DNA from: DATBLE01 sp963791425
GTDB taxonomy: Bacteria > Actinomycetota > Thermoleophilia > Gaiellales > Gaiellaceae
NCBI GenBank assembly: GCA_963791425.1
Contig: CAWBSE010000004.1
Coordinates: 558,001-622,000 of the forward strand
Length of the DNA: 64,000 bases
Reading direction: 5' to 3'
Shown here: positions 37,841 through 45,972 of the stretch, one piece after another
Layout: each line of letters opens with the position of its first letter
Numbering within the stretch: position 1 is the stretch's first letter
Program-made: the position numbers and the translations under genes
The notes under the pieces: generated by a model
What the model was told of the DNA's origin: nothing
Database searches by the model: none
Seen by the model: only the letters and a program-made list of their open reading frames with translations

Positions 37841-38110
37841 ATGAGTCTTACGAAGGAAGCCAAGCTGGACATCGTCGGCAAACACGGCCGGCACGGGACC
37901 GACACGGGTTCCCCGGAGGTGCAGATCGCCCTCCTGACCACCCGCATCAACGAGCTCACCGAGCATCTCCGCGCGCACTCGAAGGATCACACTTCGCGCC
38001 GCGGCCTGCTCAAGCTCGTCGGCCAGCGCCGCCGGTTGCTCAACTATCTCCAGCGCGAGAATCTGGAGGGCTACCGCGCCCTGATCAAGGAGCTCGGCCT
38101 CCGGCGCTAA
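37841..38110 (+). CDS. rpsO: 30S ribosomal protein S15
   Basis: 89 residues. KHGTDTGSPEVQIALL-like sequence (here GRHGTDTGSPEVQIALL), LTEHLRAHSKDHTSRRGLLKLVGQRRRLLNYL and the C-terminal IKELGLRR are diagnostic. The ATG at 37841 follows TGGAGGT. It is followed by a long RNA hairpin and pnp, the conserved rpsO-pnp pair. Confidence 0.96.
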   Translation: MSLTKEAKLDIVGKHGRHGTDTGSPEVQIALLTTRINELTEHLRAHSKDHTSRRGLLKLVGQRRRLLNYLQRENLEGYRALIKELGLRR

Positions 38111-38145
38111 AGGAGTTCTGGGAACAACGGAGTTCTAACGACATC

Positions 38146-38202
38146 GGGGAGTGGAAGTTTGAGCGAGCGCAATCGAAGCGCTGACTCAAACTCCCACTCT
38201 CC
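38146..38202 (+). promoter_or_regulatory. Long RNA hairpin in the rpsO-pnp intergenic region
   Basis: Bases 38146-38163 pair with 38185-38202: GAGTGG-A-AGTTTGAG against CTCAAACT-C-CCACTC, with one A/C mismatch and a few more pairs at the base (about 17 paired positions). The loop carries a smaller AGCGC/GCGCT stem. There is no T-tract. The position matches the RNase III-processed leader of pnp in enterobacteria, where PNPase then represses its own mRNA; a similar control is inferred here. Confidence 0.7.
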
Positions 38203-38225
38203 ACAAGCTGAGTGGAGGAATACGC

Positions 38226-40697
38226 ATGAGTGTTGCCATGGGCAACAAGACCACGGTCTCTCTCACCGTCGGTGAGCAGGAGATCTCTTTCGAGACGGGC
38301 AAGCTGGCCAAACAGGCCGACGGCGCCGTCGTCGTTCGCTCCGGCGAGACGATGGTGCTCGCGACCGCGCAGGGAAGGATGGAGGCCCGTGAGGGCGCCG
38401 ACTTCTTCCCGCTGACGGTCGACGTCGAGGAGAAGATGTACGCCGCCGGCAAGATCCCGGGCGGCTTCTTCAAGCGCGAGGGCCGCGCCACCGAGCGCGC
38501 GACCCTGACCGCACGGATGATCGACCGGCCGATCCGGCCGCTGTGGCCGAAGGGCTTCCGCAACGAGGTGCAGGTCATCTGCACCACGCTCTCGGTCGAC
38601 CTGGTCACGCCGCACGACATCCTGTGCATCAACGGTGCGTCTGCGGCGCTGATGATCTCGCCGCTTCCGTTCTTCGGCCCCGTCGGGGCCGTGCGGATGG
38701 GGATGATCGACGGCCATCTCGTCGTCAATCCGACGCTGATCGAGATCGAGGAGGAGTCGACGCTCGATCTGATCGTCGTCGGCACGATGGACGGCCTGAC
38801 GATGGTCGAGGCGGGCGCGGCCGAGGTGCGCGAAGACACGCTCCTCGAGGCTCTCGAGCTGGCCCACACCGAGATCAAGCGGCTCTGCGAGGCGCAGCTC
38901 GACCTGCAGCGGCAGGTCGGCAAGCCGAAGTGGCTCGACGTGTCGCTGACCGAGGAGCTCAAGGGCTCCCACGGCGACAAGATCCGCGCCGCGATCGCCG
39001 AGCGCGGGCTCCGCGAGGCGTCCGCTGCCGTCGACGCGATCTCCGTGGAGCTCTCCCCCGAGCTGACGATGGAGTCGACGGAGGAGGACATCACCCGCCA
39101 GGTGCAGGTCCGCCAGAGCCTGAACTCGCTCACCGAGTCGCTACGGCTCGAGGCGGTCGAAGGCCCGGTGCGTTCCCAGTTCGAGACCGAGCTGCGTGCG
39201 CTGACCGACGCCGAGCAGGACTCGAAGGAGCTGAAGTCCGCGAAGCGGTCGCTGCTCTTCGACCGGATCAACGAGAACGTCGAGCTGCCGTTCCCGGTCG
39301 GCTCACCGCCGGCCGAGGGCGAGCCCGCCGTCAAGGACACGATGACGAAGCAGTTCGTCAAGCGTGCCGCCGAGGCGATCTACAAGGACCTCGTCCGCAA
39401 GAAGATCGCGGTCGAGAAGCGGCGCCCTGACGGCCGCGGCACCGACGAGATCCGCGCGATCGAGACCGAGGTCGGAGTCTCGCCGCGCACGCACGGCTCG
39501 GCGCTCTTCCAGCGGGGCCAGACGCAGATCATGACGCTGCTCACCCTCGGCACCGCCAAGGAAGGCCAGCGGATCGACGACCTGTCGCTCGAGAACGACC
39601 GCCGGTACATGCACCACTACAACTTCCCGCCGTTCTCGGTCGGGGAGACCGGGTTCATGCGCGGGCCGAAGCGCCGCGACATCGGTCACGGTGCGCTCGC
39701 GCAGCGGGCACTCGTGCCGATGATCCCGAGCACGGAGGAGTTCCCGTACACGATCCGCCTCGTCTCCGAGACGCTCGAGTCGAACGGCTCGTCGTCGATG
39801 GGGTCGGTCTGCGGCTCGACGCTCGCCCTGATGGACGCGGGTGTCCCGATCAAGGCGCCGGTCTCCGGCATCGCGATGGGCCTCGTCAAGGAGGGCGACG
39901 ACTACGTGATCCTGACCGACATCCAGGGTGCGGAGGACCACCTCGGTGACATGGACTTCAAGGTCGCCGGCACGCGTGACGGCGTGACCGCGCTCCAGAT
40001 GGACATCAAGATCACCGGCGTCACGCAGCAGATCATGCGGGAGGCGCTCGCCCAGGCGAAGCAGGCCCGCGAGTTCATCCTCGACAAGATGGCCGAGACG
40101 ATCGCCGAGACCCGCACGGAGCTGTCCGACAACGCTCCCCGGATCTCGTCCGTGAAGATCGACCCGGAGAAGATCGGCATGGTGATCGGCAAGGGCGGCG
40201 AGACGATCCGCGCGCTCGAGTCCGAGAACGACGTGCAGATCGACATCGAGGAGGACGGCACGATCCTGATCTACGCGACCGACGGCGTGAAGGCCGCACA
40301 GGCCATCGCAGCGGTCGAGGCGATCACGAAGGAGCCCGAGGTCGGCGACGAGTACACCGGCAAGGTCGTCAAGACGACCCAGTTCGGCGCCTTCGTCGAG
40401 CTGAAGAAGGGCACCGACGGCCTGCTCCACGTCTCGAACGTCGGCCCCGGCCGTGTCGCGCACATCGAGGACGTGATGGAGCGCGGCGACGTGCTCGACG
40501 TCATCGTCCAGGAGGTCGACAAGGCCCGCGGCCGGATCGGCCTGAAGCTGGTCGCCAAGCACGAGAACGGGACGCTCGTCCAGCCCGAAGAGCTGATCGA
40601 GCGCGCCAAGGACGCTCCGCCCCGGCCGCCCGAGGAGGACCGCCCCCGTGGCGGCGATCGCGGCCGCGGCGGCGGGCGCGGCGGACCGCGTCGCTAG
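38226..40697 (+). CDS. pnp: Polyribonucleotide nucleotidyltransferase (PNPase) with an enlarged linker
   Basis: 823 residues. Two RNase PH-like domains (about 1-225 and 400-625) are followed by a KH domain (IGMVIGKGGETIRALES) and an S1 domain (YTGKVVKTTQFGAFVELKKG). The enzyme degrades RNA by phosphorolysis and can add tails. The helical linker between the two RNase PH domains, about residues 240-400, is roughly 70-80 residues longer than in E. coli-like PNPases and includes LPFPVGSPPAEGEPAVKD. A Gly/Arg-rich tail (RGGDRGRGGGRGGPRR) ends the protein. The start is ATG 38226 with GTGGAGG upstream. Confidence 0.95.
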   Translation: MSVAMGNKTTVSLTVGEQEISFETGKLAKQADGAVVVRSGETMVLATAQGRMEAREGADFFPLTVDVEEKMYAAGKIPGGFFKREGRATERATLTARMIDRPIRPLWPKGFRNEVQVICTTLSVDLVTPHDILCINGASAALMISPLPFFGPVGAVRMGMIDGHLVVNPTLIEIEEESTLDLIVVGTMDGLTMVEAGAAEVREDTLLEALELAHTEIKRLCEAQLDLQRQVGKPKWLDVSLTEELKGSHGDKIRAAIAERGLREASAAVDAISVELSPELTMESTEEDITRQVQVRQSLNSLTESLRLEAVEGPVRSQFETELRALTDAEQDSKELKSAKRSLLFDRINENVELPFPVGSPPAEGEPAVKDTMTKQFVKRAAEAIYKDLVRKKIAVEKRRPDGRGTDEIRAIETEVGVSPRTHGSALFQRGQTQIMTLLTLGTAKEGQRIDDLSLENDRRYMHHYNFPPFSVGETGFMRGPKRRDIGHGALAQRALVPMIPSTEEFPYTIRLVSETLESNGSSSMGSVCGSTLALMDAGVPIKAPVSGIAMGLVKEGDDYVILTDIQGAEDHLGDMDFKVAGTRDGVTALQMDIKITGVTQQIMREALAQAKQAREFILDKMAETIAETRTELSDNAPRISSVKIDPEKIGMVIGKGGETIRALESENDVQIDIEEDGTILIYATDGVKAAQAIAAVEAITKEPEVGDEYTGKVVKTTQFGAFVELKKGTDGLLHVSNVGPGRVAHIEDVMERGDVLDVIVQEVDKARGRIGLKLVAKHENGTLVQPEELIERAKDAPPRPPEEDRPRGGDRGRGGGRGGPRR

Positions 40698-40714
40698 GTA
40701 ACACCACTGAGCGT

Positions 40715-41197
40715 GTGACGGAGGCCCCGAGACTCTCGGCGGCCTCCGTCCGCGCGCTCGGTGTCGGCATCGTCCGCGTCGTGCTCGGCGTGGCGTTCGT
40801 CCTCGGCGCCGTCCCGCGCGGCCTGCACGGCGGGTCGGCGGTGCTGGCGGCGGTCGGCGGCGCCCTGATCCTCGTTCTGATCGTTCAGGGGCAACGCGGG
40901 CGGAGCGGCCCGACCGACTTCTCGGCGGCGCTGCCGGTGCCGGACGCCGCACAGTTCGATCCGCGCTGGATGGGCGTGCTCCTCGCGTGCATCCCGAGCA
41001 CGATCGGCGTGACGGCGATGGCCCTGATCTCGATCGTCTTCACGCCGGCGCTCGCAGCCGTCCTGGGCGGCGTCCTGATCGCCCTCGGCGTGCTCGCCCT
41101 CTGGTCGTGGATGCAACTGGTCTACCGCGAACGTGCGGAAGAGAAGCGGTACTGGCTCGAGCGCGGGCCGCGCCCGCGGCTGTTCGTGACGCGGTAG
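40715..41197 (+). CDS. Unknown membrane protein
   Basis: 160 residues, not recognised. There are about four hydrophobic segments (about residues 16-36, 42-58, 88-108 and 112-132), a short loop QGQRGRSGPTDFSAA between the pairs, and a basic C-terminal tail. The GTG at 40715 is the first start; the beginning of this gene forms a very stable hairpin. It is convergent with the GGDEF gene and shares no overlap. Confidence 0.6.
   Translation: MTEAPRLSAASVRALGVGIVRVVLGVAFVLGAVPRGLHGGSAVLAAVGGALILVLIVQGQRGRSGPTDFSAALPVPDAAQFDPRWMGVLLACIPSTIGVTAMALISIVFTPALAAVLGGVLIALGVLALWSWMQLVYRERAEEKRYWLERGPRPRLFVTR
40717..40750 (+). terminator. Very stable hairpin after pnp, overlapping the next gene's first codons
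   Basis: GACGGAGGCC pairs with GGCCTCCGTC and, inside it, CCGAGA pairs with TCTCGG across a single-base loop, with one bulged C. This 16-bp stem starts 20 bp after the pnp stop. It could end most pnp transcripts, or lower translation of the membrane protein whose GTG it covers. No T-tract follows. Confidence 0.65.
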
Positions 41198-42584
41198 CTA
41201 CGCGGCCGAGCGGCGGTCGACGAGGCTCGGCTTGCCCTGGTACATGTCGTCGTCCGCGGCCCGCCAGGCATCGCGAAGGGACGCCGTGGGCGGCGTCGCC
41301 GCATACCCGACCGAGGCTGCGAGCGGGTAGCCGGCGAAGCCGGGATGGTCGACCAGCGCGCCGTTCATCCGCCGCGCGACGGCACGACAGACCATCTCGT
41401 CGGCGTCGGGAAGCAGGATCGCGAACTCGTCGCCGCCGATCCGCGCGAGAAAGCTGTCCCCGCGCAAGCTGGAGGCCATCGTCTGCGCAACGACCTGGAG
41501 GTACTCGTCGCCGACGTGGTGGCCGCGCTCGTCGTTGACGGTCTTCAGCTTGTCGACGTCGATCACGACCACGCCGGCGCGGTGCCCGGCGAAGCTGTCG
41601 ACCGCCTCTTCCCAGGCCCGCCGGTTCGGGAGCATGGTCAGCGCATCCATGCGGGCGTCACGGCCGACCCGGTCGAGCTGGAGCTCGAGGTCGTGCAGCT
41701 TGAGCGCCGAGCGCAGTAGTGGCTCGGCCGACTCGGCCAGCCGCAGCCCGACCTCGCGGCAGAGGAGCGTGAAGCCGCGGGGCCGCGCCTCGGTGTGCAT
41801 GAGCACGAGCACCCCGAACGGCGGACTGCCGACGGGCAGCATGTAGTGCGAGGTGACGCTGTGGGAGCGGAACGGAGCGGGGGGAGGGTCGGCCGCGGAA
41901 TTCTGGATGCAGGCGGGGAGATTGACCGCCTCGGCAAACAACTGGCGCATGGCGGGGACGAAGGCCGAGGCGTCGACGCCGGAAGGCTCGTGCTCTGCCG
42001 CCTCGACCTCGTCGAGCTCGGCGACGTAGATCACGCCGAGATCGCACGAGAGCGCGGCGATCGCCGACTCGACCACGTGCTTCATCACCTCGTGGACGCG
42101 GACGGCGTCGGTCTGGGCAAGGCTCTGGACGGCGTGCAGCAGCTCCAGCTCGTCGGCGAGGCGCTTTGCCGACGACACCTGCGCGATCGCGGCGGCGGCA
42201 GCGTCGGCTGCGCCGCGTGAGCGCCTCGGAGTCGCGGTCGCTGCCCTCGAAGTTCCCGAAGACCACCAGCAGGTCGGCGGAGAGCGGCACGAAGACGGCG
42301 TTGCGCTGGTAGTAGGGGCCGAAGACCCTCACCGGCTCGTCGGCATCGATCACGATCAGCTCGGCAGAGGTGATCGCCTGGCGCGCGCGTTCGTCCTCGC
42401 CGAGGATCAGGTCGACGTTGCCGGCCCAGCCCTCGCCCCGGCCGAGGCCGCCGACGTGCACGAAGCGGTCGGCGGTGACACGCCGGAAGACGAATACGTC
42501 GGACGCGCCGACGGATGCGGCGGCCTCGGCGACGCGGTTCGGGTCGCCGGAGGCACGCTCGGTCGCTCCGGTGCCGTTCTGCAC
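41198..42584 (-). CDS. GGDEF-domain diguanylate cyclase (frameshifted in the N-terminal half)
   Basis: The C-terminal GGDEF domain is complete: DALTMLPNRRAWEEA, VVVIDVDKLKTVNDERGH and the active-site motif ARIGGDEFAILLPDA, so cyclic di-GMP synthesis is plausible. The middle part (LLHAVQSLAQTDAVRVHEVMKHVVESAIAAL) looks like a GAF-type sensor. The N-terminal part reads from the GTG at 42584 (NGTGATERASGDPNRVAEAA, then ADRFVHVGGLGRGEGW) and changes frame near 42213 by one extra base. No membrane segment is visible. It lies between pnp and the M16 peptidase, which are often adjacent, so it is an accessory insertion. Confidence 0.8.
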
Positions 42585-42669
42585 TCTCCACGTATCGGCC
42601 AATCCGCGGCGACCTTGATGCCTCTGCTGGGATTTCCTTGAGCCGTCCGAAGGCGGGTACCATCGGCGA

Positions 42670-43959
42670 GTGCAGGAATACGTCCTCTCGGAGCTCGATT
42701 CGGGCGAGCGGCTGATCACCGAGCGCGTGCCGAGCGTACGTTCGGTCTCGCTCGGCTTCTGGATCGGCGCCGGTTCGCGAGACGAGCCCGACGGGCGCGC
42801 GGGGGTCTCGCACTTCATCGAGCACCTGCTGTTCAAGGGCACGCGGGCGTACGAGGCCCGGCAGATCGCCGAGATCTTCGACGAGATGGGTGGCGAGCTG
42901 AACGCGGCGACGTCGCGCGAGCACACCGTCGTGTACGCGCGCGTCCCCGACCGCCACCTCGAGGACGCGCTCGACGTGATGGCGGACATGGTTTTCTCGC
43001 CGTCGTTCTCGGATCTCGACTCGGAGCGCGAGGTCGTGCTCGAGGAGATCGCGATGGTCGAGGACGCGCCGCAGGATCTCGTTCACGATCTGCTCTCCGA
43101 CGCGGTGTTCTCCGGCCACCCGCTCGGTAGACCCGTGATCGGTCAGGCCGAGGTGATCTCGTCGGTCAGCCGCCGCGCGCTGCTCGCGTACCACCGGCGT
43201 GCCTACTGCGCGGGCAACATCGTGCTCGCTGCGGCCGGCAATCTCGAGCACGACCGGCTGCTCGAGCTGCTCCAGCGCTCCGCGCGCCAGCGCGTCGAGC
43301 CGCCGGCGCAGAAGACCCGCGTGCGCTCGCCGCTCGTGCGCCAGCCCGGCCCGAGCATGCGCTTTCAGCAGAAGGACACCGAGCAGTTTCACGTCTGTGT
43401 CGGCGCGCCCGGGATCTCACGGTCCGACCGGCGGCGGTTCGCGGCGTCGCTGCTCGACGCGATCCTCGGCGGCTCGGCGTCGTCGCGGCTGTTCCAGGAG
43501 ATCCGCGAGAAGCGCGGGATGGCGTACACCGTCTACAGCTTCGGCTCGCAGTACACCGACACCGGGCTCGTCGGGATCTACGTGGGGACGCGCGAGGAGA
43601 ACCTCGAGGAGTGCTTCCAGATCGTCGCCGAGCAGATCGCCGACATCGCCGCCGGCAACCTGCGCGAGCGGGAGTTGCACCGCGCGAAGGAGAACCTGAA
43701 GGGCCGGATCGCGCTCTCGATGGAGTCCACGTCGAACCGAATGAGCAGGCTCGGACGCTCGCTGATCACCGACACCGAGTTGCTGTCGCTCGACCGCGTG
43801 ATCGCCGAGATCGACGCCGTCGAGCCCGTCGCGCTCGCCGAGCTCGCCGGCGTGCTGCTCGACCCGTCCCGGATCTCGGCGGCCGGCATCGGCCCGAACG
43901 AGGAGCGGTTCCGCGCTGCGGTCGAGCGCATCCATCCGGGGTTGGCGGACGCCGCATGA
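42670..43959 (+). CDS. M16 family zinc peptidase (processing-peptidase type)
   Basis: 429 residues. The inverted zinc motif HFIEHLLFKGT (HxxEH) lies at about residues 48-58, with the third ligand glutamate downstream in LEEIAMVEDAPQD. The C-terminal half carries REKRGMAYTVYSF, the substrate-binding R-Y motif. It is a cytoplasmic homologue of mitochondrial processing peptidase (YmxG type), a family often found after pnp. The start is GTG 42670. Its stop overlaps dapB. Confidence 0.93.
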   Translation: MQEYVLSELDSGERLITERVPSVRSVSLGFWIGAGSRDEPDGRAGVSHFIEHLLFKGTRAYEARQIAEIFDEMGGELNAATSREHTVVYARVPDRHLEDALDVMADMVFSPSFSDLDSEREVVLEEIAMVEDAPQDLVHDLLSDAVFSGHPLGRPVIGQAEVISSVSRRALLAYHRRAYCAGNIVLAAAGNLEHDRLLELLQRSARQRVEPPAQKTRVRSPLVRQPGPSMRFQQKDTEQFHVCVGAPGISRSDRRRFAASLLDAILGGSASSRLFQEIREKRGMAYTVYSFGSQYTDTGLVGIYVGTREENLEECFQIVAEQIADIAAGNLRERELHRAKENLKGRIALSMESTSNRMSRLGRSLITDTELLSLDRVIAEIDAVEPVALAELAGVLLDPSRISAAGIGPNEERFRAAVERIHPGLADAA

Positions 43960-44588
43960 AGGTCATCGTCTTCGGATACGAGGGGAAGACGGGCGCCGCG
44001 ATCGCGGCGGGACTCGCCGGCGCCGGCCACGAGGTGCTCGGCGTCGAGATCGGCGACGCGATGCCGGAGGGAGCCGACGCCGCGGTCGACTTCACGCAGC
44101 CCGACTCGGCGGTCGGCAACATCGAGCGCTGCCTCGAGCTCGGCGTGCCCGTCGTCGTCGGAACGACCGGCTGGGAGGGCGAGCGCGGGCGCGTGGACGC
44201 TGCGGCGCGCGAGCGTGGGGTGGCCGTCTTCGTCGCCCCGAACTTCTCGATCGGGGCGGTGCTGATGATGCGTTTCGCGGCGGAGGCGGCGAAGCACCTG
44301 CCGCGCGCCGAGATCGTCGAGTTGCACAACGAGGCGAAGAAGGACGCGCCGTCGGGGACTGCCAGGGCGACCGCGGAGGCGATGGGGGGAGATCCGGTGA
44401 TCCACTCGGTGCGGCTCCCCGGGTTGGTCGCGCACCAGGAGGTGCTGCTCGCCGGCGACGGCCAGCTGCTGACGATCCGCCACGACACGCTGTCGCGCGA
44501 CTCGTTCGTCCAGGGCGTCCTGCTCGTGCTGGACCGGCTCTCGGAGTTGTCTCCGGGGCTGACGGTTGGCCTCGACGCCCTCCTCTGA
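43956..44588 (+). CDS. dapB: 4-hydroxy-tetrahydrodipicolinate reductase (short form)
   Basis: 210 residues, about 40-50 shorter than the usual enzyme. It reduces the DapA product on the way to diaminopimelate and lysine. The N-terminal dinucleotide fold is VIVFGYEGKTGAAIAAGL, and the middle motifs VVVGTTGW and VAPNFSIGAVLMM are intact. The active-site motif is ELHNEAKKDAPSGTA; the canonical His-His pair is His-Asn here, while the lysine and DAPSGTA are kept. The ATG overlaps the peptidase stop, and dapA follows. Confidence 0.9.
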   Translation: MKVIVFGYEGKTGAAIAAGLAGAGHEVLGVEIGDAMPEGADAAVDFTQPDSAVGNIERCLELGVPVVVGTTGWEGERGRVDAAARERGVAVFVAPNFSIGAVLMMRFAAEAAKHLPRAEIVELHNEAKKDAPSGTARATAEAMGGDPVIHSVRLPGLVAHQEVLLAGDGQLLTIRHDTLSRDSFVQGVLLVLDRLSELSPGLTVGLDALL

Positions 44589-44601
44589 GTACCCTTACGG
44601 G

Positions 44602-45483
44602 GTGTTCGGCGAGATCCTGACGGCGATCGTGACGCCGTTCCGGGAGGACGGCTCGGTCGACGTCGACAAGTTCCGCGAGCTCGCGGTGTACCTGGTCGAC
44701 AACGGCTCGGACGGGGTCGTCGTCACCGGCACCACGGGCGAGTCGCCGACGCTCACCGATGACGAGCGGTTCGCGCTGTACGCGGCGGCGGTCGACGCCG
44801 TCGGCGACCGCGCGACCGTGATCGCCGGCACCGGCACGTACTCGACCGCGCACTCGGTGCACCTCACCGGGCGTGCACACGAGCTCGGCGTCCACGGGTT
44901 CCTCGTCGTCACGCCCTACTACAGCAAGCCGCCGCCCCGGGGGATCGTCGAGCACTTCCGCGCGATCGGCGAGGTCAGCGACCGGCCGATCGTCGTCTAC
45001 AACATCCCCGGCCGCGTCGTGATCAACATCGAGCCCGAGACGATGGCCGAGCTGGCCGAGCTGCCGACCGTCACCGCGGTCAAGCAGGCGTACGACGACC
45101 TCGACCAGGCGCGGCGGATCGTCGAGCTCGGATTGACCCTGTACGCCGGCGACGACAATCTGATCTTCCCCTTCCTGCGGCTCGGCGGCGCCGGCGGGAT
45201 CTGCGTGCACACCCACGTCGTCGGCCCGCTGGTGAAGCGGATGGTCGAGGTGTTCCGGAGCGGCGACGAGGCGGGTGCGCGGCGGATCGACGAGGAGACG
45301 GAGCCCGCCTACGAGCTGCTCAAGGTCGCGCCGAACCCGATCGCGATCAAGGCGGCGCTGAACCTGCTCGGCCACGAGGTCGGCGGCCACCGACTGCCGC
45401 TCGTGCCCGCCACGGACGACGAGGTCGCGCGCGTGCGCGACTGCCTCGAGCGTGCCGGGCTGAAGATCCCTGCAGCCGCCTAG
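44602..45483 (+). CDS. dapA: 4-hydroxy-tetrahydrodipicolinate synthase
   Basis: 293 residues from GTG 44602. It condenses pyruvate with aspartate semialdehyde. The Schiff-base lysine is in TVTAVKQAYDDLDQ, GTTGESPTLTDDE is the conserved carboxylate-binding loop, and VVYNIPGR replaces the usual YNVPGR. An in-frame TTG/GTG further upstream would overlap dapB. The gene ends in a small TTC-loop hairpin. Confidence 0.93.
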   Translation: MFGEILTAIVTPFREDGSVDVDKFRELAVYLVDNGSDGVVVTGTTGESPTLTDDERFALYAAAVDAVGDRATVIAGTGTYSTAHSVHLTGRAHELGVHGFLVVTPYYSKPPPRGIVEHFRAIGEVSDRPIVVYNIPGRVVINIEPETMAELAELPTVTAVKQAYDDLDQARRIVELGLTLYAGDDNLIFPFLRLGGAGGICVHTHVVGPLVKRMVEVFRSGDEAGARRIDEETEPAYELLKVAPNPIAIKAALNLLGHEVGGHRLPLVPATDDEVARVRDCLERAGLKIPAAA

Positions 45484-45485
45484 GC

Positions 45486-45500
45486 TGCGGCTTCGCCGCA
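45486..45500 (+). terminator. Short hairpin after dapA
   Basis: TGCGGC-TTC-GCCGCA, a 6-bp stem with a 3-base loop, begins 2 bp after the dapA stop. No T-run follows, so its strength as a terminator is doubtful. Confidence 0.4.
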
Positions 45501-45854
45501 CCGACCACTGTCGGCTCGTCTCGGTAGAGCGCCTCGATCACCTGCGGGCAGAACTGCGTCCCGGCTGGGCGCGCAGCTCCTCCATCGCCGCGGCGACCGT
45601 GCGGCCGGAGCGGTAGGCGCGGTCGCCGGTCAACGCGTCGAACGCGTCTGCGACGAGGACGATCCGTGCCGGTATCGGGATCGCGTCGCCGGCGAGGCCG
45701 TCGGGATACCCCTGCCCGTCGATGCGCTCGTGGCTCGAGCGGGCGATCTGGAGCACGATCGGGTCGAGGAGGGAATGCTGAACAGGAGTGCCGAGGCCAG
45801 AACGACCAGAAGCGAGACCGACAGCGTGCGACGCGTGAAGAAGCGCATGGGCAC
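45490..45854 (-). pseudogene. Remnant of a membrane-anchored HD-GYP protein
   Basis: The C-terminal part of an HD-GYP domain is recognisable: SSHERIDGQGYPDGLAGDAI and ARIVLVADAFDALTGDRAYR, then TQFCPQVIEALYRDEPTVV in a shifted frame. Just upstream, in another frame, is a membrane-anchor-like start (MRFFTRRTLSVSLLVVLASALLF). The HD metal-binding half and any sensor part between them are missing. The simplest reading is an internal deletion plus a frameshift in a c-di-GMP phosphodiesterase-like gene, leaving about 370 bp of debris. The 490-bp stretch from dapA to rnj holds nothing else that I can recognise. Confidence 0.65.
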
Positions 45855-45972
45855 GTTTGGGTCGAAAACCCCTGCGTAGCCTCACCTCAAAGGGTGAACT
45901 CACTCGATCTCACCCGTTCGGGTGAGAGGGCGTGAACCGGGCGGGCGACGGGGCCGGGGCTACACTCAACGG

